Of a stretch of 34,591 nucleotides of DNA, positions 21,861 through 29,807 are shown one piece after another. Within the stretch, counting starts at the first letter, position 1. Each line of letters opens with the position of its first letter. This DNA comes from Lachnospiraceae bacterium (GTDB lineage Bacteria > Bacillota > Clostridia > Lachnospirales > Lachnospiraceae). Where the stretch lies: contig JAGBMJ010000081.1 of assembly GCA_017634975.1 (NCBI GenBank), forward strand, positions 1 to 34,591, given 5' to 3'. A program made the translations under genes and the position numbers. Under the pieces are notes generated by a model. That model did no database searches, was not told the origin of the DNA, and was given only the letters and a program-made list of their open reading frames with translations.

Positions 21861-21908
21861 ATTACCACCGGAATGGGGGCAATACGAAATGCAATTATCT
21901 GATAGAAT
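21861..21908 (+). promoter_or_regulatory. C5-G5 / CAATACG promoter element, copy 3 (degenerate)
   Basis: ATTACCACC-GGAAT-GGGGG (21861-21879), CAATACG (21880-21886) and extended -10 TG-A-TAGAAT (21900-21908). The left C half-site is degenerate, the rest matches copies 1 and 2, and the last-G to -10 spacing is identical. No attenuator hairpins follow. Confidence 0.65.
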
Positions 21909-21952
21909 TAAATATATGCAGGAATTCAAAACGGATAGTGAGGAGGTGCAAG

Positions 21953-22939
21953 ATGAAGATTATCACATTAGAGTGTACGAATTGTGGTGGACACATAAAG
22001 GTTAATTCATCGTTGAAACAGGGAGTGTGTAATTTTTGCGGAACACCTTTTATGGTAGACGATGAAGTAAAACGTGTAAAAATCGATTTTGATGATGCTA
22101 CTCAAGTCGGGTATGATTTTGAAAAGGGAAGAATGAATGCGCAGAATGATGGTGCGGATCCGGCTTTGATTCAGGCTGTGCAGGCGTTGATAGAGCCGGT
22201 ATGTGGTTTGGATCCGTTAAGAGAACAAACGGCTATGCTTCGGAAGCAGTTGGAAAAGGATACCAGACAGGCGGAGTTTCTGCAAACAGATATGGGACGT
22301 TTTCTTCCGGCAGCGGTAGGTGCAGGTTTGATCATGCTGATCACTATAATGGGGACTGCCTCGGGTGGGGGGATATCGACCTTTTTTGGAGGATTGTTTT
22401 TTGCGACAGCTGTATTTGCCGGTATATTTTTTGGACAGAAAGTCTATGTCCGGGATCTGGAAAAAAAGAATGCACAAAATGTGTACGATATAGATAACAA
22501 TGATCAGGAAATAGAATATTTTCAAGAGGTATTAAAGCAGTATGATGTTAGTATAATACCGAAAAAATATAGAAATCGCGATGCGATGACCTATATTCAT
22601 CAAGTGTTGGAATGCAGGCAGGCGGTTACAATGCAGCAGGCAGTGAATCTTTACGAAGATGAATTGCGCAGAAGAGAAGAAGCAGCTCGCAGAGAGCGTG
22701 AATTGGAAATACAAAGGGAACAATTAGAATTACAGCGCCAACAAATGGAAGAACTGCAGTTGGCAGAGGAAGAGAGAAGAAGCAAAGAAACAAACAAAAA
22801 AGTTGCAGGGGCAGTTGCAACAGGTGCGTTGGCAGTCGGTGGGGCTGCAGTTGTTGGCGCAATGTCAAACAAAAAAGTAAGGAAGGCTGCCGGAAAAGTA
22901 GCCGGAAGCGTGGTGAAGGGAATTATCAGTCACCTGTAG
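21953..22939 (+). CDS. Zinc-ribbon / coiled-coil membrane protein
   Basis: About 328 residues from ATG 21953, which AGGAGGTG precedes; an upstream in-frame Met lacks a ribosome site. An N-terminal zinc ribbon has C-T-N-C-G (8-12) and C-N-F-C-G (26-30). Residues about 115-165 form two hydrophobic segments (VGAGLIMLITIMG; GGLFFATAVFAGIFF). A charged coiled coil follows (about 235-285, many R-R-E-E/Q-L-E units), then a Gly/Ala/Val-rich hydrophobic tail (VAGAVATGALAVGGAAVVGAM) and a Lys-rich end. It probably resides in the membrane with the zinc ribbon inside the cell. It is 15 bp from the next zinc-ribbon gene and shares its promoter. Function unknown; a scaffold between kinase or HTH proteins and the envelope is a guess. 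Confidence 0.75.
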   Translation: MKIITLECTNCGGHIKVNSSLKQGVCNFCGTPFMVDDEVKRVKIDFDDATQVGYDFEKGRMNAQNDGADPALIQAVQALIEPVCGLDPLREQTAMLRKQLEKDTRQAEFLQTDMGRFLPAAVGAGLIMLITIMGTASGGGISTFFGGLFFATAVFAGIFFGQKVYVRDLEKKNAQNVYDIDNNDQEIEYFQEVLKQYDVSIIPKKYRNRDAMTYIHQVLECRQAVTMQQAVNLYEDELRRREEAARRERELEIQREQLELQRQQMEELQLAEEERRSKETNKKVAGAVATGALAVGGAAVVGAMSNKKVRKAAGKVAGSVVKGIISHL

Positions 22940-22954
22940 GGAGGGTAGATATCT

Positions 22955-24577
22955 ATGGCTATGATTAAATGTTCATCTTGTGGAAGAGATGTATCGGATC
23001 AGGTTGAAACATGTTTATATTGCGGAAATAGAATAACAAAAGGAACTTCCTGGGTTCCGTTATCGTCGGATGGTGTTCAAAAGAATAGTGGGGAATGGAA
23101 ATCAACAGGAACTCAATCAGAGCGTAAAAATATGAATACAGGAACCGGTTTATCAAATGCAGGAGGAAATCTGTGGGAAAAGTTTATGGGATTATCCAAC
23201 AGTAAGAAAATTCTTACGGTATTTCTTGTCATTTTTCTGGGAATCCCTTTTTTGAAAGGATTTTTTGGAGCGTTCTCAAGTTATGGATCGTCAGGTTCCA
23301 GATCATATAATTATTCATCAACTACTCCTGCAAGTTCGACGCCGGAAGCAGTGCAGACAACTGCGGAAGACGATGGAAAAATTGCGATGCCGGTTACTTC
23401 ATCCTCCCTTTATGGAGAAAACTATGTAGATGTTGAAAAGATATTGAGGGGGGCCGGTTTTCAGAATATTTCTATGGAGCCGATTGATGATCTTGTAACA
23501 GGATGGATGGTAAGTGACGGTGATGTAGAAAAAGTGTCTATGGGAGGATATACATCATTTGATACATCCAGTCGCTTTGCCGCAGATACAGAGATCGTGA
23601 TCAGTTATCATACGTTTCCGGAAGATACGGATACAAAAACTGTCGCAAGTGCGGATGATACGGATTACATGAAAGAAGCGACAGATCTTTTGCAATCCAT
23701 ATATGAAGAAAACATGTCAGATATTGATTATGTGAAAGAAGCCACAGACTTGATCAATTCTGTAACAGGAAGTTCTTCAAACGGAAGCGGACAGATTTAT
23801 CAGTGTATAGGAATAGATTTTCCCATGCCGGATTATTACATACTTGAAGAAGATACTTCGGAAGAAGGTGATTTTCTTTATTTTGATGATGGAATAATAT
23901 TTGTTTTCCGCGGCCAGTCAAATAACTCGGATATTCTGGACAAAGATAATCTGCAAGAGGTTGTAAAAGAAATGGGAATGGATGGTAATTATAAGCTTAC
24001 CGGAGATTCACCTATTACTGTAGCAGGACAATCAGCAGAATTAATAGAATATGAAGATAAAGGCGGTGAGCTTGATATCATTGGAGCAGCAGTAGGAATT
24101 AAGAATGGAAACAATATTGCTATGCTTGTTGGAATGTGGGAAGAAGCAAACAGTAAGACGTATCTGGAAGATTTTTATCAGATGCTGAATAATGCGAAAA
24201 AGAGTTCCGGTACTGTAGCAGGAAACAGTAATGGAAGTAATACAAATACATCTGGTATGACTATGTCGCAAAAGAATGCTGTTCAGTCGGCAAAAGACTA
24301 TCTTGAGTTTATGGCGTTTTCAAGGAAAGGATTGATCGAGCAATTATCGTCCCAATATGGAGATGGATATTCGGCGGCAGATGCTACATTTGCAGTTGAT
24401 TATCTTGAGAAGAATGGTCTGGTGGATTGGAATGAACAGGCAAAAAGATCAGCACAGCAATACCTTTCTATAATGTCATTTTCTAAACAGGGGCTGATCG
24501 ACCAACTGACATCAGACTATGGAGATGGTTTTACGAAAGAACAGGCAGAGTATGCGGTTAGGGCGTTAGGCTACTAA
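22955..24577 (+). CDS. Zinc-ribbon membrane protein with PASTA-like and Ltp-type repeats
   Basis: A 540-residue protein. N-terminal zinc ribbon C-S-S-C-G (6-10) and C-L-Y-C-G (20-24); one membrane helix at about 88-108 (ILTVFLVIFLGIPFLKGFF). Then, outside: a PASTA-like domain (about 145-225: GENYVDVEKILRGAGFQNI, LVTGWMVSDGDVEKVSMGGY, VISYHTFPED), a middle domain (about 285-410) and two C-terminal Ltp-type repeats (about 435-540), each with A-x-x-Y-L-x-x-M-x-F-S-[RK]-x-G-L-I-[ED]-Q-L followed by Y-G-D-G-[YF] and A-x-[FY]-A-V. Ltp repeats occur in surface lipoproteins, including a streptococcal prophage protein that blocks phage DNA entry. PASTA domains of PrkC-type kinases bind peptidoglycan. 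Here the putative sensor is detached from the kinase encoded 4 kb upstream. Confidence 0.82.
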   Translation: MAMIKCSSCGRDVSDQVETCLYCGNRITKGTSWVPLSSDGVQKNSGEWKSTGTQSERKNMNTGTGLSNAGGNLWEKFMGLSNSKKILTVFLVIFLGIPFLKGFFGAFSSYGSSGSRSYNYSSTTPASSTPEAVQTTAEDDGKIAMPVTSSSLYGENYVDVEKILRGAGFQNISMEPIDDLVTGWMVSDGDVEKVSMGGYTSFDTSSRFAADTEIVISYHTFPEDTDTKTVASADDTDYMKEATDLLQSIYEENMSDIDYVKEATDLINSVTGSSSNGSGQIYQCIGIDFPMPDYYILEEDTSEEGDFLYFDDGIIFVFRGQSNNSDILDKDNLQEVVKEMGMDGNYKLTGDSPITVAGQSAELIEYEDKGGELDIIGAAVGIKNGNNIAMLVGMWEEANSKTYLEDFYQMLNNAKKSSGTVAGNSNGSNTNTSGMTMSQKNAVQSAKDYLEFMAFSRKGLIEQLSSQYGDGYSAADATFAVDYLEKNGLVDWNEQAKRSAQQYLSIMSFSKQGLIDQLTSDYGDGFTKEQAEYAVRALGY

Positions 24578-24614
24578 TGGAAGTGTCATCTTTGGCGGTT
24601 ATTTATGTATGGAG

Positions 24615-24662
24615 ACAGGTGAGTCTGTCGCACTGTTTTAGCGCGGCAGACTCACCTGTTTT
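24615..24662 (+). terminator. Strong terminator closing the first kinase/HTH locus
   Basis: ACAGGTGAGTCTG (24615-24627) and CAGACTCACCTGT (24647-24659) form a 13-bp perfect stem followed by Ts. It separates the zinc-ribbon genes from the AAA gene. Confidence 0.9.
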
Positions 24663-24664
24663 AC

Positions 24665-24693
24665 TTGACAATAACGAACGCACTTTCTAAAAT
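24665..24693 (+). promoter_or_regulatory. Promoter of the AAA/PD-(D/E)XK gene
   Basis: -35 TTGACA (24665-24670), 17-bp spacer, -10 TAAAAT (24688-24693). A strong ribosome site AAAGGAGG precedes the start at 24733. Confidence 0.85.
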
Positions 24694-24732
24694 ATATGAA
24701 AGAAGAGCAAACTGAGGAAAGGAGGTCTGAAA

Positions 24733-26355
24733 ATGGGGACATATTTAAATCCGGGCAATGGTGGATTTGAAAGAATTGTTTCAAGTGATTATGTGGATAA
24801 GACAGGGTTGATCAGTCTTATTAATGGGACAATTGGTACTACAAAGAGTCTTACCTGTATCAGCAGACCTCGCCGTTTTGGAAAATCCTATGCAGCTAAA
24901 ATGCTGTGTGCATATTATGATAAGACCTGCGATTCACATGATCTTTTTGATCGGTATGAAATTTCAGGAGATGAGAGTTATGAGAAACACATTAATAGGT
25001 ATCATGTGATCAATCTGGATATTTCCGGTTTTATTTCATCTGCAAAGTCGTCAGAGAAGCCGATAAGAAATGTACCCAAAGATATAGATAAAGCACTCCT
25101 GCAAGAAGTCAGATCTGTATGTTCGGAACTGAAGGAAAAGAATAATCTGAATGAATGTCTGCTTGAATTGGTAAGGAGCACCCAAACAAAGATTGTATTT
25201 ATCATCGATGAATGGGATTCCATGATCAGGGAGGCGAAGGATGATCCGGAAGCACAGGAAATCTATCTGAATTTGCTCAGAGGCTGGTTTAAGAATAATA
25301 ACTTTACCCCGGAAGTAGTAGCGGCGGCTTATATGACCGGAATACTTCCGATCAAGAAGGATGGATCGCAGTCGGCTATATCGGATTTTCAGGAATACTC
25401 TGTTTTGGAACCATTGCAGTTTGCAAAATATGTCGGTTTTACGGAGGAAGAAGTCCGAAACCAATGCGAAAAGATGCATAAAAGCTTTGAGAGTATGAAG
25501 AAATGGTATGATGGATATACCGTTGGCGACTGTCATTCTATTTATAATCCGTATTCAGTGATGCAGGCGCTGGAAAGCGGAAAATACAAATCATACTGGA
25601 AGAAAACCTCCGCGGCAGAAACATTAATGACATATATTGATATGGATCAGGATGGGCTGCAGGATGACATAGCAAGGTTGATCGCCGGAGAGACGATCGT
25701 GGTAGACACGGATTTCTTCCAAAATGATGTTGAGACGTTTACTTCAAAGGATGATGTGCTGACGCTTCTTATCCACCTGGGATATCTGACTTACGAAGAG
25801 GTATCCGAATCCTATGATGAAAATGATGAGCAGCTTACCGGATTGGCTCATATCCCGAATGAAGAGGTCAGATCTGAGTTTGAAAAAATACTCCGTAAAG
25901 CAAAGCATAAGGAACTGATCCGGTTGGTACAGAAATCAGACCGACTGCTTCAGGATACGATCGAAGGTAATGAAAACGCGGTTGCATGTGCAATTCAGGA
26001 GGTTCATGACTCTGAGTATGCTCCAAATTTCTATAATAATGAGCAGAGTCTGCGGTATGTGATCAAAATGGCATATCTTTCCTGCGTGGACCAGTATGCG
26101 AAGGTTGAGGAACTGCCGTCAGGACATGGGCTGGCGGATGTGGTATTTCTGCCGAACAGAAGATCATCTCTTCCGGCTATGATCATTGAGTTGAAATGGA
26201 ATAAGAGCGAAGAGGGAGCGATTCGCCAGATTTTGGACAAAAATTATCCGAAGATATTGGAACAGTTTGGAGGAAAGATCCTGCTCGCGGGGATTAATTA
26301 CGATGAAGAAACGAAAAAGCATAGTTGTAAGATCGTTTGCCATCAAAAAGTGTAA
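24733..26355 (+). CDS. AAA-ATPase-like protein with PD-(D/E)XK nuclease-like domain
   Basis: A 540-residue protein of the AAA-ATPase_like / PDDEXK_9 type common in Bacteroidetes and Clostridia. The N-terminus carries the family opening (NPGNGGFERIVSSDYVDKTGLI), a P-loop R-P-R-R-F-G-K-S and Walker B-like IVFIIDEWD. The C-terminal 110 residues show a nuclease-like core: GHGLADVVFLP (Asp), then MIIELKWNK (E-x-K), and a Gln in IRQILDKNY. Both the ATP and metal-binding residues are kept, so it may be active. The biological role of this family is not settled. Its own strong promoter and a terminator on each side make it an independent unit. Confidence 0.9.
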   Translation: MGTYLNPGNGGFERIVSSDYVDKTGLISLINGTIGTTKSLTCISRPRRFGKSYAAKMLCAYYDKTCDSHDLFDRYEISGDESYEKHINRYHVINLDISGFISSAKSSEKPIRNVPKDIDKALLQEVRSVCSELKEKNNLNECLLELVRSTQTKIVFIIDEWDSMIREAKDDPEAQEIYLNLLRGWFKNNNFTPEVVAAAYMTGILPIKKDGSQSAISDFQEYSVLEPLQFAKYVGFTEEEVRNQCEKMHKSFESMKKWYDGYTVGDCHSIYNPYSVMQALESGKYKSYWKKTSAAETLMTYIDMDQDGLQDDIARLIAGETIVVDTDFFQNDVETFTSKDDVLTLLIHLGYLTYEEVSESYDENDEQLTGLAHIPNEEVRSEFEKILRKAKHKELIRLVQKSDRLLQDTIEGNENAVACAIQEVHDSEYAPNFYNNEQSLRYVIKMAYLSCVDQYAKVEELPSGHGLADVVFLPNRRSSLPAMIIELKWNKSEEGAIRQILDKNYPKILEQFGGKILLAGINYDEETKKHSCKIVCHQKV

Positions 26356-26384
26356 GGGGCATCTCATAGATGGGGATGCCTTTT
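26354..26384. terminator. Terminator between convergent genes
   Basis: AAGGGGCATC (26354-26363) pairs with GATGCCTTTT (26375-26384) with two G-T pairs and an 11-nt loop; the Ts continue afterwards. It lies between the AAA gene and the convergent nuclease gene. Confidence 0.75.
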
Positions 26385-26392
26385 CTATTTTT

Positions 26393-27424
26393 TCAGAACG
26401 GGTGACAGCGCCCGCAGGCTTTGTAGCCCTGTTCCAGCAGGCCTGTGACATCGCCGCTGAATTCCTGACGATTGGAAGGTTTCATTTCGTTTACGGAAGA
26501 GCAGGTCGGGAGATGGATACGTTTGGTATTGGTATTCAGGATGTAGGTGCATTCCGTGCGCGCGGAAACAGAAGACTGCGACGGAGTGGTGACCTGCGAT
26601 GCAGTAGTAGGAGTTGTTGTAGGAGCAGGTAATTGCGCAGCGGCATTCGGATCAGCAGCACTGCCACCGGCAGCATAGTCGATCATGATCCCTGGTTGTA
26701 CGTTATAACACCATACGCAGAAAGAGATGCGTGTATCTTCTATGGATTCGGCTTCCATCAGGACGCCTCTGGCAACAAGTTCTTTTCCGACAAAGTACGG
26801 AGTGACCCTATACAGAACATGATTGCCGGTACTTCGTACGTAATCCGCCACCGTATTTTCATAGGGGAGCATTCCGGTTACATTCAGATATCTGGTCCCG
26901 GTGATCAGATTTTTTTCATTTGCATTTTCATTGCCCAATTGCCATCCGATCAGATGACAGCGGTTGTACAGATACAGATCATCGATCAGCTCAGGATATT
27001 TTACAGTTTGCCAACCGGAGGGCTTGACCATGCCGATGGAACCACGTGTTTCATTAGCACCGGGCATGGTCTCAAGGCCGATGCAGGCATAAGCTGTACC
27101 ACAGCGTCCCAGATCATCCATTTCGGAATAAACCTCGGTTCCGGCAGTCCAAGCAGCGCGTTCCTGTGCAGTAAAGTAAGGGATGTTGTTATTGACTATG
27201 ACGGATGCCTGGCCACAGTATTCCGGAAGCTCGGCGAAATCATCTGCGTTGAAGGAGTCATTCTGCCGGACAATGGTATCCGCTGTGGTATTATAAGACG
27301 ATAACGCTGTTTGGGAAAGAATGGATGAGTCCGGCTGCGGCGCAAGAATGCCGCTGATCATGGTATTTCCCGTGATCAGAGCAAAGATCCCGAATAAACC
27401 TGTGATAGTAGCAATTTTACGCAT
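26393..27424 (-). CDS. Secreted DNA/RNA non-specific endonuclease
   Basis: About 343 residues from the ATG at 27424, supported by GGAGG five bases upstream; an earlier in-frame Met is not. An N-terminal hydrophobic segment (about 4-26) is a signal peptide or anchor. Residues about 70-260 match the beta-beta-alpha-metal nuclease of the EndA/Spd type: the catalytic motif is N-R-C-H-L-I-G-W-Q-L (His157), with a Cys where D/N-R-G-H or N-R-S-H is usual, and the metal-site N-E-K-N-L-I-T-G-T-R-x-L-N. A Pro/Thr/Ser-rich linker leads to a C-terminal domain (about 295-343) with a Cys-rich pattern (YILNTNTKRIHLPTC..., GYKACGRCHPF). That tail is shared with the divergent gene at 27590. Likely role: degrading extracellular nucleic acid. 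Confidence 0.88.
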   Translation of the reverse strand: MRKIATITGLFGIFALITGNTMISGILAPQPDSSILSQTALSSYNTTADTIVRQNDSFNADDFAELPEYCGQASVIVNNNIPYFTAQERAAWTAGTEVYSEMDDLGRCGTAYACIGLETMPGANETRGSIGMVKPSGWQTVKYPELIDDLYLYNRCHLIGWQLGNENANEKNLITGTRYLNVTGMLPYENTVADYVRSTGNHVLYRVTPYFVGKELVARGVLMEAESIEDTRISFCVWCYNVQPGIMIDYAAGGSAADPNAAAQLPAPTTTPTTASQVTTPSQSSVSARTECTYILNTNTKRIHLPTCSSVNEMKPSNRQEFSGDVTGLLEQGYKACGRCHPF

Positions 27425-27442
27425 ATCTGCCTCCATATACTT

Positions 27443-27537
27443 ATTATAGTAAATCACACAAAGATGTCTATTCTACAAAATAAACATAAATTATGTTGAA
27501 TACACAACAATATGTCGTATTGACAAAAAGAACGACA
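27443..27537. promoter_or_regulatory. Divergent promoters of the nuclease and surface protein genes
   Basis: Minus strand: -35 TAGACA (27465-27470), 16-bp spacer, -10 TATAAT (27443-27448). Plus strand: -35 TTGACA (27520-27525) with an AT-rich -10 near 27543. An inverted repeat TGTCGT (27514-27519) / ACGACA (27533-27538) flanks the plus-strand -35 and is a candidate operator. Confidence 0.65.
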
Positions 27538-27589
27538 ATATGATATGCTTATCAGTGTAGTGATGATATACATGACGGAGGTAGATTTT

Positions 27590-28315
27590 ATGGCGAACAG
27601 AGCAGGACAGACGATCAGGGCACTGGTAGGATTAGGGATTTTTCTGTTGTTTTTGGGAGTAAAACTGGATGCGAATGCAGCGCCGGTAACTATGCCGGAC
27701 GGCGGAACCTTTGATGCGGAGTATTATGCACAGAATAATCCGGACGTGGTGGCGATACTCGGAACGGACGCAAATGTTCTTTACCAGCATTATCTGACCA
27801 GCGGCAGACTGGAAGGGCGGAAACCGTATGCAGATAACGCACAGGCAGGGACCGTTGCAGCGACAGGAGCTTATGTGACTTTAGCGGATGGAACACTTTT
27901 TGATCCGGTATATTATGCGGCAGCCAATCCGGATATAGCAGCAGTTTTGGGCACAGATGCAGCAACTTTGGCACAGCATTATGTAACTTCCGGTAAGTTG
28001 GAAGGAAGAAAGCCGAACGGAACTACGGTGAACCAAAGTACAGCAACGGTACCAACATCCCAGAAGAATAGTAACACGGTATCAAATCCGTCTTCGTATG
28101 TGCCGGCTCAACAAAGCAACGCCTCAACATCGACAGTTTCAGCACCTGTGTCACAGAGGACGAATTCCGGGAACCAGACAGTATATTTGCCGGCAACAGG
28201 GCATTGCTATCATAGTATACCCGATTGCGGAAGAATGAATCCTAATAAGGCAACAAGGACTACAGAGAGTAAGGCAATCAGTCTTGGATATGACCGATGT
28301 TCAAAGTGCTTTTAA
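27590..28315 (+). CDS. Secreted repeat protein with cysteine-rich tail
   Basis: About 241 residues from ATG 27590, chosen for GGAGG just upstream. A signal peptide runs to about residue 32 (cleavage likely near A-N-A-A). Two tandem repeats of about 42 residues follow, each with F-D-x-x-Y-Y-A-x-x-N-P-D-[VI]-x-A-[IV]-L-G-T-D-A-x-x-L-x-x-H-Y-[LV]-T-S-G-[RK]-L-E-G-R-K-P, a repeat found in clostridial surface proteins. A Ser/Thr/Gln-rich linker leads to a tail with H-C-Y-H-S-I-P-D-C-G and C-S-K-C-F, resembling the tail of the adjacent nuclease and suggesting a common metal-binding or anchoring domain. It probably works outside the cell with the nuclease. Confidence 0.78.
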   Translation: MANRAGQTIRALVGLGIFLLFLGVKLDANAAPVTMPDGGTFDAEYYAQNNPDVVAILGTDANVLYQHYLTSGRLEGRKPYADNAQAGTVAATGAYVTLADGTLFDPVYYAAANPDIAAVLGTDAATLAQHYVTSGKLEGRKPNGTTVNQSTATVPTSQKNSNTVSNPSSYVPAQQSNASTSTVSAPVSQRTNSGNQTVYLPATGHCYHSIPDCGRMNPNKATRTTESKAISLGYDRCSKCF

Positions 28316-28346
28316 TATTGATAAAGTATATTTATGAGTACAGATT

Positions 28347-28392
28347 TGGCGGATTATCTCAATATTAGTGTGTGATGATCCGTCAGTTTTTT
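28347..28392 (+). terminator. Intrinsic terminator of the surface protein gene
   Basis: TGGCGGAT (28347-28354) pairs with ATCCGTCA (28378-28385) including one G-T pair, followed by GTTTTTT. Confidence 0.75.
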
Positions 28393-28433
28393 GAGTATCT
28401 TTACAAAACAGCACTATTACGATATAAAGATTA

Positions 28434-28510
28434 AGGTGTCAAAAGTCGTTTTAAACTAAAGCATTCTACTCACCAAGTGCATTTATAGTAAAAAAGTACT
28501 TTTGACACCT
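28434..28510. repeat. 77-bp element with 13-bp terminal inverted repeats
   Basis: AGGTGTCAAAAGT (28434-28446) and ACTTTTGACACCT (28498-28510) are perfect inverted arms flanking 51 bp of AT-rich sequence without a gene. No target-site duplication is evident (flanks TTA and AAA). It could be a miniature element or a regulatory hairpin upstream of the cation exporter. Confidence 0.6.
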
Positions 28511-28615
28511 AAATCATATTATATAAAGAAAAAATCTGTGAGATTGAAATAAGAGAAGACGTTTATGGGAGATTCCTTCCAGACGTTCTTTGAGGTAAAG
28601 AGGAGAAGAAGACGA

Positions 28616-29755
28616 ATGGAAGATTTTAAAAGTGATACAGCACGGCGGCAAAGGATCATTATCCGTACCAGCATTACGGGGATCCTGGCCAATTTGTTTC
28701 TGGCGGGGTTTAAGGCTGTGGTGGGAGTGCTCAGTCATTCCATTGCCATTGTTCTGGATGCTGTCAACAATTTATCGGATGCGTTGAGCTCTGTGATCAC
28801 TATCGTCGGTGCCAAACTGGCCGGGAGGGAACCGGATCGGAAGCATCCCTTTGGTTACGGCAGGATCGAATACCTGAGCTCATTGGGGATCGCCTTTATC
28901 GTGCTGTATGCCGGTATTACTTCCCTGGTGGAATCCATAAAGAAGATCATTCACCCGGAGGTGCCGGAATATTCGACGGTTTCCTTAGTGATCGTCGGTA
29001 TGGCTGTGATCGTCAAGATCGGATTGGGGATTTATGTGAAAACCACCGGTGAAAAAGTGAATTCCGATTCCCTGGTCAATTCCGGCAAGGATGCACTGCT
29101 GGATTCCGTGATCTCGACAGCCACTCTGGTGGCAGCACTGGTATTCACTTTTGCGCATGTCTCCCTGGAGGCATATCTCGGTGCGATCATTTCGATCGTG
29201 ATCATTAAGGCAGGATTTGAGATGCTTTCCGAAACGGTATCCAAACTGCTCGGAGAACCGGGCGATGTGGAACTGCTGCAGGCGATCAAAAAGACGACCT
29301 GCAAGATCCCGGAAGTAAAGGGGGCCTATGATCTGATCCTGCACAATTACGGACCGGATACCTATAACGGATCGATCCATATTGAACTGGATGATACCTG
29401 CACCATGGAACGTCTGGATCAGATCACCAGACAGATCACGGAAGATGTTTACAAGAGCCATCAGGTGATCCTGACAGCGATCGGGATCTATTCCGTCAAT
29501 ACCCGTGATGAAGAGGTGAAGAATAAGCAGACAGAGATCCGCAAGAAGGTACTGGCGCACAAGTATGCGAAGCAGATCCACGGTTTCTTCTACAACAAAG
29601 AGGAAAACGCCATGCGATTTGATGTGGTGATCAGTTTTGATGCCCCCAGCCGGTATCAGGTGTATACAGAGATCCTGGAGGATTTAAAAGGTGCTTATCC
29701 GGAGACCGATTTTGTACTGAACATGGATATGGACTACGGCGAGATCATTTCATGA
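28616..29755 (+). CDS. Cation diffusion facilitator (CDF) exporter
   Basis: About 379 residues from ATG 28616, preceded by GAGGAG; an upstream in-frame ATG at 28565 has a poorer site. The protein has six membrane helices. The transport site reads D-A-V-N-N-L-S-D in helix 2 and K-D-A-L-L-D-S in helix 5, so the common H/D-xxx-D pair of zinc members is replaced by Asn-Asp with Asp-Asp, as in manganese-type CDFs. H-P-F-G-Y-G-R-I-E-Y after helix 2 is typical of the family. The C-terminal half holds the cytoplasmic dimerisation domain and an additional about 80-residue extension (HGFFYNKEENAMRFDVVISF). It would exchange divalent metal, tentatively Mn, for protons. Confidence 0.88.
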   Translation: MEDFKSDTARRQRIIIRTSITGILANLFLAGFKAVVGVLSHSIAIVLDAVNNLSDALSSVITIVGAKLAGREPDRKHPFGYGRIEYLSSLGIAFIVLYAGITSLVESIKKIIHPEVPEYSTVSLVIVGMAVIVKIGLGIYVKTTGEKVNSDSLVNSGKDALLDSVISTATLVAALVFTFAHVSLEAYLGAIISIVIIKAGFEMLSETVSKLLGEPGDVELLQAIKKTTCKIPEVKGAYDLILHNYGPDTYNGSIHIELDDTCTMERLDQITRQITEDVYKSHQVILTAIGIYSVNTRDEEVKNKQTEIRKKVLAHKYAKQIHGFFYNKEENAMRFDVVISFDAPSRYQVYTEILEDLKGAYPETDFVLNMDMDYGEIIS

Positions 29756-29807
29756 TCAGAATGGATGGCATCGGAGAAACGGGCTTCAGTGCTCAAGTAT
29801 ATTTACT

